DNA of 64,000 bases from contig CP073746.1 of assembly GCA_024397995.1 (NCBI GenBank), positions 2,406,001 to 2,470,000 on the forward strand, written 5' to 3'. A program made the position numbers and the translations under genes. Below the pieces are notes generated by a model that was not told the DNA's origin, made no database searches, and saw only the letters and a program-made list of their open reading frames with translations. This stretch comes from a bacterium SCSIO 12827 (GTDB lineage: Bacteria; Pseudomonadota; Alphaproteobacteria; Rhodospirillales; Casp-alpha2). How positions within the stretch are numbered: position 1 is the first letter of the stretch; each line of letters begins with the position of its first letter. Positions 34,242-42,538 of this stretch are shown here, in pieces.

Positions 34242-35918
34242 ATGACCAACACGACCAGCGCCAACAAAATCTGGGGCCGTTCGGCCTTTATCGAACTGCT
34301 GAAGCAGGAAGGCGTGACCCACATGTTCGGCAATCCGGGGACCACGGAACTGCCGATTATGCACGCGCTGGCCGACCATCCGGACATGACCTATGTCCTG
34401 GGCCTGCAGGAGGCGCTCGTCGTCGCCATGGCCGACGGCTATTCCCGCGCCTCGGGCAAGCTGGTCGCCTGCAACGTCCATGTGGCGCCCGGCCTGGGCA
34501 ATGCCATGGGTTCGCTGTTCAACGCCAAATTCACCAACACGCCGATGATCCTGACCGCCGGGCAGCAGGAACAGGGCCACGGCCTGACCGAACCGGTGTT
34601 GTACGGCGATCTGGTGTCCATGGCCCGGCCGCTGGTGAAATGGGCGGTCGAAGTAACGCAGTTGGAAGACCTTCCCCGCATCATCCACCGCGCCGCCAAG
34701 GTCGCCATGACGCCGCCGATGGGGCCCGTGTTCCTGTCCCTGCCGGGCGACATCCTGAACGACGAGGCGGGCCTGGACCTGGGATCGGCAACCCGCATCG
34801 ACACCCGCGTGCGCCCGTCGGACGAGGTGCTGGAAACCCTGGCCAAACGGATCCTGGCGGCCGAGAACCCGGTGGTCGTGGTCGGCGACGAGATGGTGAA
34901 AAGCGACGCACTCGCCGAGGCCGCGGCCTTCGCCACAACGCTGGGCGCACCCGTGTATCAATCATCCGCCCCCTACGGCGCCCAGTTCCTCAACGAGCAT
35001 CCCTGCTTCATGGGCGCGCTGGAACGCAGCCAGAAACAGGCCCGCGCCGCGCTGGAGCCCTATGACCTGATGATCGCCCTCGGCACCGATCCTCTGGTTA
35101 TGTCGGTCTACAGCCCCATCGACCCGCTGCCGGACGGCATGAAAATCGTGCAGATCGGCCTCAACGAATGGGACATCGCCAAGAACTATCCGGTCGAAGT
35201 CGCGGCCCTGGGTGATCTGAAGACCACCCTGCCCGCGCTCGCCGACATGCTGGCCAAGATCGGCGGCGACACCCAGGCCGCCCGCGCCAAGGCCTCCATC
35301 GAGGCCCTGGCCGCGACCAACTGGTCGGCCCGTCGGACCCGAATTCTTACCGAACTGTCGGACAATGACGGGCCGCAGCCCATCGACCCCCGCCACATGG
35401 CCAAGATGATCACCGACGTCCTGCCCGAGAACGCGATCATCGTGAACGAAGGCCTGACCTCGGCCCGGCTGCTGGACCAGTTGTTCCCGTTCCGCGACCG
35501 CTTCGCCTATCACGGCCTGGCGTCGGGGGGCATCGGCTGGGGCCTGCCGGCCGCCGTCGGCGTGCAGATCGCCCAGCCCGACCGACCCGTGGTCGCGGTG
35601 ATTGGCGACGGCAGTGCGATGTATTCGATCCAGGCCCTGTGGACGGCGGCGGCCATGAAACTGCCGCTGACCTACGTGATCGCCAACAACGGCGGCTACC
35701 GCATCATCAAGCAGCGCCTGAAATCCTTCCACGGCTCGGAAAACTACATCGCCATGGATTTCGTCGACCCGCCCATCGATTTCGTCGCCGTGGCGTCGGG
35801 CATGGGCCTGACGGCGGAACGCATCACCGATCCCGCCCGCGTGCGGACGGCGCTGAACGAGGCCATCGCCAATCCGGGGCCGAACCTGCTGGAAATCGTG
35901 GTCGACGGGACGGTCTGA
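34242..35918 (+). CDS. thiamine-diphosphate-dependent enzyme (benzoylformate decarboxylase / acetolactate synthase-like)
   Basis: 558 aa with the three-domain ThDP fold. The catalytic Glu that activates the cofactor is in YVLGLQEALVVAMADGYSRA. The cofactor/Mg motif is GDGSAMYSIQALWTAAA with the terminal Asn pair in IANNGGYRII. It aligns best in my reading with benzoylformate decarboxylases and oxalyl-CoA/2-hydroxyacyl-CoA-lyase-like relatives, so a 2-oxoacid decarboxylation is probable, but the specificity is unknown. The start at 34242 was preferred over 34188 because the latter lies beside the operator. The convergent SDR and CaiB-type genes may belong to the same pathway. Confidence 0.9.
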   Translation: MTNTTSANKIWGRSAFIELLKQEGVTHMFGNPGTTELPIMHALADHPDMTYVLGLQEALVVAMADGYSRASGKLVACNVHVAPGLGNAMGSLFNAKFTNTPMILTAGQQEQGHGLTEPVLYGDLVSMARPLVKWAVEVTQLEDLPRIIHRAAKVAMTPPMGPVFLSLPGDILNDEAGLDLGSATRIDTRVRPSDEVLETLAKRILAAENPVVVVGDEMVKSDALAEAAAFATTLGAPVYQSSAPYGAQFLNEHPCFMGALERSQKQARAALEPYDLMIALGTDPLVMSVYSPIDPLPDGMKIVQIGLNEWDIAKNYPVEVAALGDLKTTLPALADMLAKIGGDTQAARAKASIEALAATNWSARRTRILTELSDNDGPQPIDPRHMAKMITDVLPENAIIVNEGLTSARLLDQLFPFRDRFAYHGLASGGIGWGLPAAVGVQIAQPDRPVVAVIGDGSAMYSIQALWTAAAMKLPLTYVIANNGGYRIIKQRLKSFHGSENYIAMDFVDPPIDFVAVASGMGLTAERITDPARVRTALNEAIANPGPNLLEIVVDGTV

Positions 35919-35929
35919 CCCGCCCCCGG

Positions 35930-36730
35930 TCAGTGAAAGGTCAAACCGCCGGTCGGGCTGATGGTCGATCCGGTGAGGAACGCCGAATCCTCCGACGCCA
36001 GGAAGGTGGCGACGCCGCCGATGTCCTCGGGATTGGCGATCCCTAACGGTGCCCGCTGCTGAATGCGGGCGTATTGCGCCCGGTGCAGGTCGGTCATTTC
36101 GATCTTGCCCTCGAAGCCGTCCCACGACGGCGATTCCCCGATCAGGGTCACGGCGATGCAGTTGACCCGCACCTTATGGCGGGCCATCTCCTTGCCGATC
36201 ACTTTGGTCGTCATCACCAGCCCGCCGGCATAAAGCGCCACGGTGGTCTGACCCGCCGTCGGCACCCGTCCGCCTTCCGACGTGACGAACATGCAACTGC
36301 CGCTTTCACGCTCGATCATATAGGGCAGGACCGCGTGCAGCGGCAGCAGCTTCGCCGCCGTCGCGCGGGACATGACCTCGGTCACCGCGGCGACGTCGAT
36401 CTCGTTGAAGATGCCGCGAACGCTGGGGTCGTTGGTGTCCTGCGACGGCACGCCGGAGGCGCTGGCGACCAGCACGTCGATTTGGCCATGCGCCCGCACC
36501 GTATGGGCCGCCAGGGCATCCATATCGGTCTTCGACTGCACGTCGGCGGCGACAAAATCGGCCGACCCGCCATCCTTCCGCAGGGCCTCGACGACCATCC
36601 GGCCCTTTTCTTCCGACCGGCCGGAGACGACGACCGTCGCCCCCTCGGCTGCGAAGCGGCGGGCGACGCCCAGACCGATGCCGCCGGTCGATCCGGTAAT
36701 GATCGCCACTTTTCCTTGAAGTTTACCCAT
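35930..36730 (-). CDS. SDR family protein with atypical active site
   Basis: 266 aa short-chain dehydrogenase/reductase fold. The cofactor motif TGSTGGIGLGVARRFA, the Asp in AADVQSKTDM and the strand LVASASGVPSQ are normal. The catalytic Tyr and Lys of the YxxxK motif are not found: the only Tyr near the expected place is in VALYAGGLVMTTK and has no Lys four residues later. It may be a non-canonical or inactive SDR, or use other residues. The start at 36730 (MGKLQGK) was chosen over an ATG at 36769 that overlaps the CaiB gene. The 3' end is 11 bases from the ThDP enzyme gene. Confidence 0.86.
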   Translation of the reverse strand: MGKLQGKVAIITGSTGGIGLGVARRFAAEGATVVVSGRSEEKGRMVVEALRKDGGSADFVAADVQSKTDMDALAAHTVRAHGQIDVLVASASGVPSQDTNDPSVRGIFNEIDVAAVTEVMSRATAAKLLPLHAVLPYMIERESGSCMFVTSEGGRVPTAGQTTVALYAGGLVMTTKVIGKEMARHKVRVNCIAVTLIGESPSWDGFEGKIEMTDLHRAQYARIQQRAPLGIANPEDIGGVATFLASEDSAFLTGSTISPTGGLTFH

Positions 36731-36765
36731 CTGTTCCTCGTCTGCTGTGCGTATGCCGGGCGCGC

Positions 36766-37923
36766 TCAATCCTCACGGCGGGGCCAGCCCGGCTGCTTCA
36801 GGTCATCCGTATGCTGGCCCAGGGTCGGCGCGGGATGCTTCACCCGGCCCGGCGTGGCGCTCAGTTTCGGCACGATGCCCGGGGTCTTCATGGGTTTGCC
36901 ATGGGAGGTCACCGTATCCAGGATCATCTCGCGCGCCTGGTACTGGGGGTCCTCGACGATGTCGGCGATGGTATAGGTCTTGCCGACGGGGACGGAGACG
37001 GCGTCGAGCCGCGCGATAACCTCGTCGCAGGTCATGGTTGCCGCCCATTCCTGGATCGCCGCGTCGATCCGCTCCACATGCCGCGAGCGGCCATCGTTAT
37101 GTTTCAACTCCGGGTCGTCGGCCAGGTCCTGGCGTCCCATCTCGGTCATCAGGCGCTGGAAGATGCTGTCGCCGTTTCCGGCGATCAGAACGTATTGGTC
37201 ATCCTTGCACAGATAGGCGTTGGTCGGCACGATGCCCGGCAGGGCGCTGCCCGTGCGCTCACGCACGACCCCGGCGGAGGTATATTCCGTCAGGGTACTT
37301 TCCATCACGTTGAACACGGATTCATAAAGGGCGACATCGACCACCTGACCCTCACCGCCGTTCACGTTGACATGGTGCAGGGCGAACATCAGGCCCATCA
37401 CCCCGTGCATCGACGCCAAGGTGTCACCGATGGAAATGCCGACCCGCACCGGCACGCGGCCCGGCTCGCCGGTGATATAGCGCAGCCCGCCCATGGATTC
37501 CCCCAAAACGCCGAATCCCGGCTTGTCCTTGTAGGGGCCCGTCTGGCCGAAGCCGGAGATCCGCAGCATGACCAGCTTGGGATTGATGGCGTGAAGCTGC
37601 TCCCAGCCCAGGCCCCATTTCTCCAGGGTGCCCGGCTTAAAGTTCTCGATCACCACATCGGCTTCCTGGGCCAGGGCCAGAACCACGTCACGGCCTTCCG
37701 GGGACTTCAGGTCAAGACAGACCGAACGCTTGTTGCGCGACTGGATCTCCCACCAAAGCGAGGTGCCGTCCTGCACGATGCGCCATTTTCGCAAGCCGTC
37801 GCCGGCACCCGCCGCCTCGACCTTGATCACGTCGGCGCCGAAATCGGCCAGCGTCTTGGCCGCGAAGGGCCCAGCCACGAATTGGCCCAGTTCAATCACT
37901 TTCAATCCTTGAAGAGCTTCCAT
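36766..37923 (-). CDS. CaiB/BaiF family class III CoA transferase
   Basis: 385 aa. It would transfer CoA between carboxylic acids (type III mechanism with an Asp-CoA anhydride). Seen are the N-terminal LKVIELGQFVAGPFAAKTLA, LDLKSPEGRDVVLALAQ, FGQTGPYKDKPGFG and the catalytic Asp region GISIGDTLASMHGVMG. The exact start is 37923 or the ATG 9 bases before it. It is immediately upstream of the SDR gene on the same strand. With the ThDP-dependent enzyme it could activate an aromatic or branched-chain acid (inference). Confidence 0.92.
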   Translation of the reverse strand: MEALQGLKVIELGQFVAGPFAAKTLADFGADVIKVEAAGAGDGLRKWRIVQDGTSLWWEIQSRNKRSVCLDLKSPEGRDVVLALAQEADVVIENFKPGTLEKWGLGWEQLHAINPKLVMLRISGFGQTGPYKDKPGFGVLGESMGGLRYITGEPGRVPVRVGISIGDTLASMHGVMGLMFALHHVNVNGGEGQVVDVALYESVFNVMESTLTEYTSAGVVRERTGSALPGIVPTNAYLCKDDQYVLIAGNGDSIFQRLMTEMGRQDLADDPELKHNDGRSRHVERIDAAIQEWAATMTCDEVIARLDAVSVPVGKTYTIADIVEDPQYQAREMILDTVTSHGKPMKTPGIVPKLSATPGRVKHPAPTLGQHTDDLKQPGWPRRED

Positions 37924-38045
37924 GTCCCGCATTCCGTATTATTGATGGTCATCGCGGCGCGACCTTTTGCGCACGCCGGAACGGCAGCATCGACAAGGGG
38001 GCGCGGAAAAGCAACCCGGAGCGCACAGAGGGGGAAATGAAGCGC

Positions 38046-38669
38046 CTAGGCCGCAACCCAGCCGGCCAGCGGCTCCGCCAGATTTTCCCAAGGCAGATAC
38101 CCCGCCGTGACCAGCATGGCCTTCTGGTCCTCGACGGCGAGCAGGGTCGGAAACCCGGTGATGCCGGAGCTTTGCGCGAACCAGAAATCGCCCTGGGTTT
38201 CTTCACGCATGTCGGGGGAGGTCAGCAGGGCGAAGAATTTGTCGCGGTCGAAACCGAAATCCCCGGCAATATCGGCCAGCACCGCTTCCTTCGCCGTGTC
38301 GCGGTTGTCGACATAGAAGGCATGGTGGAGATGGGCCAGGAACGGCAACGCCTTGGCCTCGTCCAGCTTGCGCGCCGTGACCACGGCGCGGCAGGCCGGT
38401 TCCGTGTCGTAGACGAAATTGTCCTGATCAAAAAAGGCGAAATCGAAGGGCTGGCCGGTGGCATCCTGCACATGATGCCAATGGTCGCGGATGTAGTCCT
38501 TGTCCTTGCCGCGCATGGGATGGACCGTGCCGGGACGCAACCCGCCGACCATGACCCGCACGGGTGCGGCGTCACCGAAGGATTGCGCGACCTTGTCGAT
38601 GACCGGGGAAAAACCCCAGCACCAGGAACACATGGGGTCGGCGACATAGAGGAAATGCTTGCTCATCAT
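38046..38669 (-). CDS. DsbA family thioredoxin-fold protein (FrnE-like)
   Basis: 207 aa without a signal peptide, so cytoplasmic. The redox motif CSWC is at about residues 14-17 (DPMCSWCWGFSPVI), and an inserted helical domain and a cis-Pro near GITGFPTLL complete the DsbA fold. Similar FrnE-type proteins act as disulfide reductases or isomerases in stress. Orientation and position give no clear partner; it is followed on the same strand by nothing coupled, and a 120-base gap separates it from the CaiB gene. Confidence 0.88.
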   Translation of the reverse strand: MMSKHFLYVADPMCSWCWGFSPVIDKVAQSFGDAAPVRVMVGGLRPGTVHPMRGKDKDYIRDHWHHVQDATGQPFDFAFFDQDNFVYDTEPACRAVVTARKLDEAKALPFLAHLHHAFYVDNRDTAKEAVLADIAGDFGFDRDKFFALLTSPDMREETQGDFWFAQSSGITGFPTLLAVEDQKAMLVTAGYLPWENLAEPLAGWVAA

Positions 38670-38726
38670 CCCGAAGTCTAACGCCCGCCGCCGTCCGCGC
38701 CAATCAGGCGATCAGGGAAGGCCTGC

Positions 38727-39026
38727 TCACTTCGCCGTGAGCACCGCCTTCAATAGGCCGGGAAAGCGCTTGTCCAGTTCCTTGTGGCGCAGGGAGTTCA
38801 TATGCACGGTGCCGTCGTTGCGCGTCCACACCAGGCCTGCCTCGCGCAACACCCGGAAGTGATGGGACATGCTCGATTTCGGGCGGCCGCCGTCCAGCGC
38901 GTTGCAGCTGGCCTCGCCCTCATCCGCCAGGCGGCGGACGATGTCCATGCGCACCGGATCGCTGAGAGCATGCAGCAGATGCTCCAACGAGACGGCGTCA
39001 ATCTCCGGGTGTTTGAACGGTCGCAT
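38727..39026 (-). CDS. ArsR-family winged-helix regulator
   Basis: 99 aa. The winged helix-turn-helix is clear: HALSDPVRMDIVRRLADEGE, SSMSHHFRVLREAGLVWTRN and a wing ending GTVHMNSLR. There are no metal-binding Cys pairs typical of ArsR/SmtB metal sensors, so it probably senses an organic electrophile or other signal. It is divergent from the old yellow enzyme gene, a pairing often seen for such regulators. The 109-base region between them holds the operator at 39065-39082. Confidence 0.88.
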   Translation of the reverse strand: MRPFKHPEIDAVSLEHLLHALSDPVRMDIVRRLADEGEASCNALDGGRPKSSMSHHFRVLREAGLVWTRNDGTVHMNSLRHKELDKRFPGLLKAVLTAK

Positions 39027-39064
39027 GGTCGATTATCTAGCACATAAAATTTGATATTGCTATT

Positions 39065-39082
39065 GTTCGAAATATATCGAAC
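39065..39082. promoter_or_regulatory. operator palindrome between arsR-like and OYE genes
   Basis: GTTCGA-N6-TCGAAC with centre AATATA, a perfect 6-bp inverted repeat in the AT-rich divergent region, spaced as dimeric winged-helix repressor sites are. Confidence 0.6.
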
Positions 39083-39134
39083 TATAGAACTAATGGCGAT
39101 ACAGCCACCCCCACTTAATTTACGGAGTTTCCCC

Positions 39135-40235
39135 ATGTCGACCCTGTTCGATCCCTTTACCCTGAAAGACGTCACCTTGCGCAACCGCATCGCGGCGTCG
39201 CCCATGTGCCAATATTCCGCCGTGGACGGCATGCCCAACGACTGGCACCGCATCCATGTACCCGCCCTGGCCCGGGGCGGCGCCGGACTGGTCATCGTCG
39301 AGGCCACCGCCGTCTCGCCCGAAGGCCGCATCACCCCCGGCTGCACGGGCCTGTGGAACGATGATCAGGCCGAGGCCCTGGCCGTCGTCGCCCGCGAGAT
39401 CGAAGCGGCGGGGTCCGTGCCCGGCATCCAGATCGGACACGCCGGTCGCAAGGCCAGCGCCAACCGCCCGTGGGAAGGCGATGACCATATCGCCCCGGAC
39501 GATCCGCGCGGCTGGGAAACCATTGCCCCTTCGGCCATCGCCTACGGCGGGGGCCTGCCCAAGGTGCCCCGCGCCATGACCAAAGCCGACATCGACCGCG
39601 TGCGGGGCGATTTCGCCGCCGCCGCCAAACGCGCCCACGACGCCGGGTTCAAGTGGCTGACCCTGCATTTCGCCCATGGCTATCTGGCGCAAAGCTTCTT
39701 TTCCGCCCATTCCAATCAGCGCGACGACGAATACGGCGGCAGCGCCGAAAACCGGGGCCGGTTCCTGATCGAAACCCTGGCCGCCGTGCGCGAAGTCTGG
39801 CCGGAAAACCTGCCGCTGACGGCGCGGTTCGGGGTCATCGAATTCGACGGCCGGGACGAGGAAACCCTTACCGAATCCATCGCCCTGGTGAACCGCTTCA
39901 AGGAAGCGGGCCTGGATTTCATCGACGTCAGCATGGGGTTTTCAACGCCGGAGGCGAACATTCCCTGGGGCCCGGCCTTCCTGGCACCGGTCGCCGAACG
40001 GGTGCGCCGGGAAACCGGCCTGCCCGCCGCGACCAGCTGGTACATCAGCCAGCCGGCCCAGGCGGACCAGATGATCCGTGACGGCCAGGTCGACCTCGTG
40101 ATGCTGGGGCGGCCGCTGCTGGCCAATCCGCATTGGCCCTACATGGCGGCGCAGGAACTGGGCGTGGACAATCCGGCCTGGGCCACCCTGCCCCCGCCCT
40201 ACGCCCATTGGCTGGCCCGCTACCGGGCAGCCTGA
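39135..40235 (+). CDS. old yellow enzyme-type NADH:flavin oxidoreductase (YqjM-like)
   Basis: 366 aa FMN ene-reductase of the bacterial YqjM/XenA type, reducing activated C=C bonds. Seen are ASPMCQYSAVDGMPNDWH (with the Cys typical of the YqjM class), GIQIGHAGRKAS, the long loop HFAHGYLAQSFFSAHSNQRD and EYGGSAENRGRFLIETL, and the C-terminal VMLGRPLLANPHWP. The start at 39135 has ACGGAG before it; upstream in-frame ATGs lie inside the operator region. Its stop lies 15 bases inside the stop of the convergent nitronate monooxygenase gene. Probably repressed by the ArsR-like regulator. Confidence 0.93.
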   Translation: MSTLFDPFTLKDVTLRNRIAASPMCQYSAVDGMPNDWHRIHVPALARGGAGLVIVEATAVSPEGRITPGCTGLWNDDQAEALAVVAREIEAAGSVPGIQIGHAGRKASANRPWEGDDHIAPDDPRGWETIAPSAIAYGGGLPKVPRAMTKADIDRVRGDFAAAAKRAHDAGFKWLTLHFAHGYLAQSFFSAHSNQRDDEYGGSAENRGRFLIETLAAVREVWPENLPLTARFGVIEFDGRDEETLTESIALVNRFKEAGLDFIDVSMGFSTPEANIPWGPAFLAPVAERVRRETGLPAATSWYISQPAQADQMIRDGQVDLVMLGRPLLANPHWPYMAAQELGVDNPAWATLPPPYAHWLARYRAA

Positions 40236-41314
40236 CCGGCGGTTAATCGGCTGATGGCCGCGTCTGTTTCTTCCGCCAGCCGCGCCATCAGCTCCGCTGC
40301 CGTCTGGCGCCGGGACAACCCCACCCCCTGCCCCACCCAAAGGGACAGCAAACCCGGGTCGCCGGCCTTTGCCGCCGCCGTGCGCATGGGCCGGGTCAGG
40401 GCGTTCTGCCATGGAAAGGGCAGCGGCGCGGCCTCGGCCCCGTCGCCTTCCATCATCGCCATGAAGCGGTTTTCAATGCCGCGGGCGAAGCGGCCGGAAA
40501 AGGCCTGGGTGATTCGCGTCTGTTCGGGCTGGGCGGACAGCATGGCCGCCTTGTAGCATTCAGGCGTGCCGGCCTCGTCACAGGTCAGGAAGGCCGTACC
40601 CATCTGCACCGCCTGGGCGCCAAGCGCCAGGGCGGCAGCGATGCCCCGCCCGTCCATGATTCCGCCGGACGCAACCACGGGCACGGAGACGGCGTCCACG
40701 ACTTGCGGCACCAGGGCCAGGGTGCCGATCATCGCCGCCTCGAACGATCCAACGAACGTGCCCCGATGGCCGCCGGCTTCCGCCCCCTGGGCGACCACGG
40801 CGTCGACCCCCAGCCGTTCCATCGCGACGGCCTCCGCCGGCGTGGTCACGGTGCCCATGACGAAGGTGCCGCGGGCCTGGAGCGCCGCGACCGCCTCAGA
40901 CGAAATCAGACCAAAGGTGAAGCTGAACACCTTGGCGCCGCTTTCAAGTGCCACGGGAAAGGTTTTTTCGAACGGATCCGTCATGGCGTCGGGCAGGGCC
41001 GCTTGCGGCGCGCCCACATCCGCACCCGCGCGCTGGACGGCGGCGACCGTGGTCTCCGCATCGGCGGGAAGCGGCGGCACCGGCTGCGGCGCGAACAGGT
41101 TGACTCCGAAGGATCGGTTGGTCTGGCTCCTGACCTTCTCGACCGCCCCCCGGAACGCCTCCGGCGTCAGATAGGTCGCGCCCATGGACCCCAGACCGCC
41201 CGCCTCGGATACGGCAACCACCAGTTCCGGCGTATCGCTGCCGCCGGCCATGGGGGCCTGGATCACCGGCAATGTCATCCCCAAGCGGGTCATCAGTGCG
41301 GTCTGGGCAGGCAT
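40220..41314 (-). CDS. nitronate monooxygenase (2-nitropropane dioxygenase-like)
   Basis: 364 aa FMN TIM-barrel enzyme that oxidises alkyl nitronates such as propionate-3-nitronate. It has QAPMAGGSDTPELV and SEAGGLGSMGATYL near the N-terminus, the FMN region AQGAEAGGHRGTF, and VPVVASGGIMDGRGIAAALA with GAQAVQMGTAFL. The start at 41314 is preceded by GGAGGACCG; a much longer frame upstream has no protein-like character. It may be under control of the LysR regulator upstream on the same strand, about 100 bases away. Confidence 0.92.
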   Translation of the reverse strand: MPAQTALMTRLGMTLPVIQAPMAGGSDTPELVVAVSEAGGLGSMGATYLTPEAFRGAVEKVRSQTNRSFGVNLFAPQPVPPLPADAETTVAAVQRAGADVGAPQAALPDAMTDPFEKTFPVALESGAKVFSFTFGLISSEAVAALQARGTFVMGTVTTPAEAVAMERLGVDAVVAQGAEAGGHRGTFVGSFEAAMIGTLALVPQVVDAVSVPVVASGGIMDGRGIAAALALGAQAVQMGTAFLTCDEAGTPECYKAAMLSAQPEQTRITQAFSGRFARGIENRFMAMMEGDGAEAAPLPFPWQNALTRPMRTAAAKAGDPGLLSLWVGQGVGLSRRQTAAELMARLAEETDAAISRLTAGQAAR

Positions 41315-41415
41315 GGCGGTCCTCCGGCGGTGGATAGGGGTGACCAAGATTACCCCCGCATCCCGCCAGGTGAAAAACGGTTTCCCGCGATAGGCGCTAT
41401 CTGGCCGGCAGATAC

Positions 41416-42294
41416 CTATTCGGCCGCAGCGCGGACCGGATACAAATGATTCATGAAGGCCACCATCGCCGCCGACCGGTAACCGTCTTTGCGGTGGATG
41501 AACAAAGTCGTCACGCGGCCTTCGCGGACGGGCAGCGCGTGCAGGCGCACGCGACCCCGCTCCGCCGCATCGCGGGCGATACCGCGCGGCAGCAGGGTCA
41601 CGCCCAGGCCGGCGGCGGCGCAGCCCATAATGGTTTCGATGGTACCGAACTCCAGAATCCGTAAGCCGGTCACGCCGCGCGCGGCCAGGATTTCCTCCAG
41701 CTTGCGTCGGTAAGAGCATCCGGCGCGCAAGACCACGATCTTGACCTCACCCTGGGCCGTCAGGTCGCGCAAGTCGGCGACCCCTGGCGCGGTAACCGCG
41801 ACCAAATCCTCGTGAAACGCCGTCTCCGCAACAAGATCCGGGTGATCGACCGGCCCGCAGACGAAGGCTCCTTCAACCCGGCCTTCCAGAACGTCGTCGA
41901 TCAGTTCCGCCGTGGTGCCCGTGCGGATCGCCAGGTCGACGCCAGGATGCCCCCCTGCGAAGCCAGTCAGAATCGGCGATAGATGCAAGGCCGCCGTGGT
42001 TTCCAGTGACCCAATGACCAAGTCGCCCTGCGGCACGCCGTCGTCGGCAACCGCGCGCCGGGCATCGGCTACCAGCCGCGCCGCCGCTTTGGCGAAGGGC
42101 AGCAGGCGTTCCCCAGCCGGAGTTAAGCGTACGCCCCGGGAATGGCGTTCGAACAGGCCCATCCCCAAATCGTCCTCCAACAGGCGCACGCGCGCGGTCA
42201 CGTTGGATTGTACGGTGTGCAGTTCCGATGCCGCGCGATTCATTGCACCGGTGCGGGCGACCGCCTCGAAAATACGGAGATCAGAAAGCTCCAT
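41416..42294 (-). CDS. LysR family transcriptional regulator
   Basis: 292 aa. The N-terminal winged helix is typical: LRIFEAVARTGAMNRAASEL, TVQSNVTARVRLLEDDLGM and FERHSRGVRLTPAGERLLPF. A periplasmic-binding-like effector domain follows from about residue 90. The effector is unknown. It could act on the nitronate monooxygenase gene downstream, or on the iron operon that diverges 190 bases away. An LTTR-type site lies 42 bases upstream of its start. Confidence 0.94.
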   Translation of the reverse strand: MELSDLRIFEAVARTGAMNRAASELHTVQSNVTARVRLLEDDLGMGLFERHSRGVRLTPAGERLLPFAKAAARLVADARRAVADDGVPQGDLVIGSLETTAALHLSPILTGFAGGHPGVDLAIRTGTTAELIDDVLEGRVEGAFVCGPVDHPDLVAETAFHEDLVAVTAPGVADLRDLTAQGEVKIVVLRAGCSYRRKLEEILAARGVTGLRILEFGTIETIMGCAAAGLGVTLLPRGIARDAAERGRVRLHALPVREGRVTTLFIHRKDGYRSAAMVAFMNHLYPVRAAAE

Positions 42295-42335
42295 GGCAAT
42301 ACACTCACAAATTATGATGTCTATTTAACTTTAAT

Positions 42336-42350
42336 ATCTCTATTAGAGAT
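42336..42350. promoter_or_regulatory. LTTR box before the LysR gene
   Basis: ATC-N9-GAT (ATC TCTATTAGA GAT), which also contains the T-N11-A pattern. The flanks extend the symmetry to TATCTC-N5-GAGATA (42335-42351). Probably an autoregulatory site. Confidence 0.55.
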
Positions 42351-42426
42351 AACAAGAGAATTCCATCACACTGTCCTTCGTCAACGGCGTCCGCTGACAT
42401 CAAGCGAAAGTTTTCACTTGTGCAAC

Positions 42427-42441
42427 TGATAATCATTTGCA
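42427..42441. promoter_or_regulatory. Fur-box-like site before the iron operon
   Basis: TGATAATCATTTGCA agrees with the 7-1-7 Fur consensus TGATAATNATTATCA at 12 of 14 defined bases. It lies about 100 bases before the DUF2325 gene. Confidence 0.6.
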
Positions 42442-42538
42442 TATTGTGTCGTCCTTGATCCCTGAGGCAGGGAGCAGTGCCAACCAGCAACTGGTAATCG
42501 CTCGCAACCTGCCCGGCATACCGGAGACACAGGCACCG

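Noticed and set aside
34962..36125. 387-codon - strand open frame over the ThDP enzyme gene
   Set aside because: Shadow of the + strand gene; composition is not protein-like.
36811..38040. 409-codon + strand open frame over the CaiB-type gene
   Set aside because: Shadow of the - strand gene, which has a complete class III CoA transferase domain.
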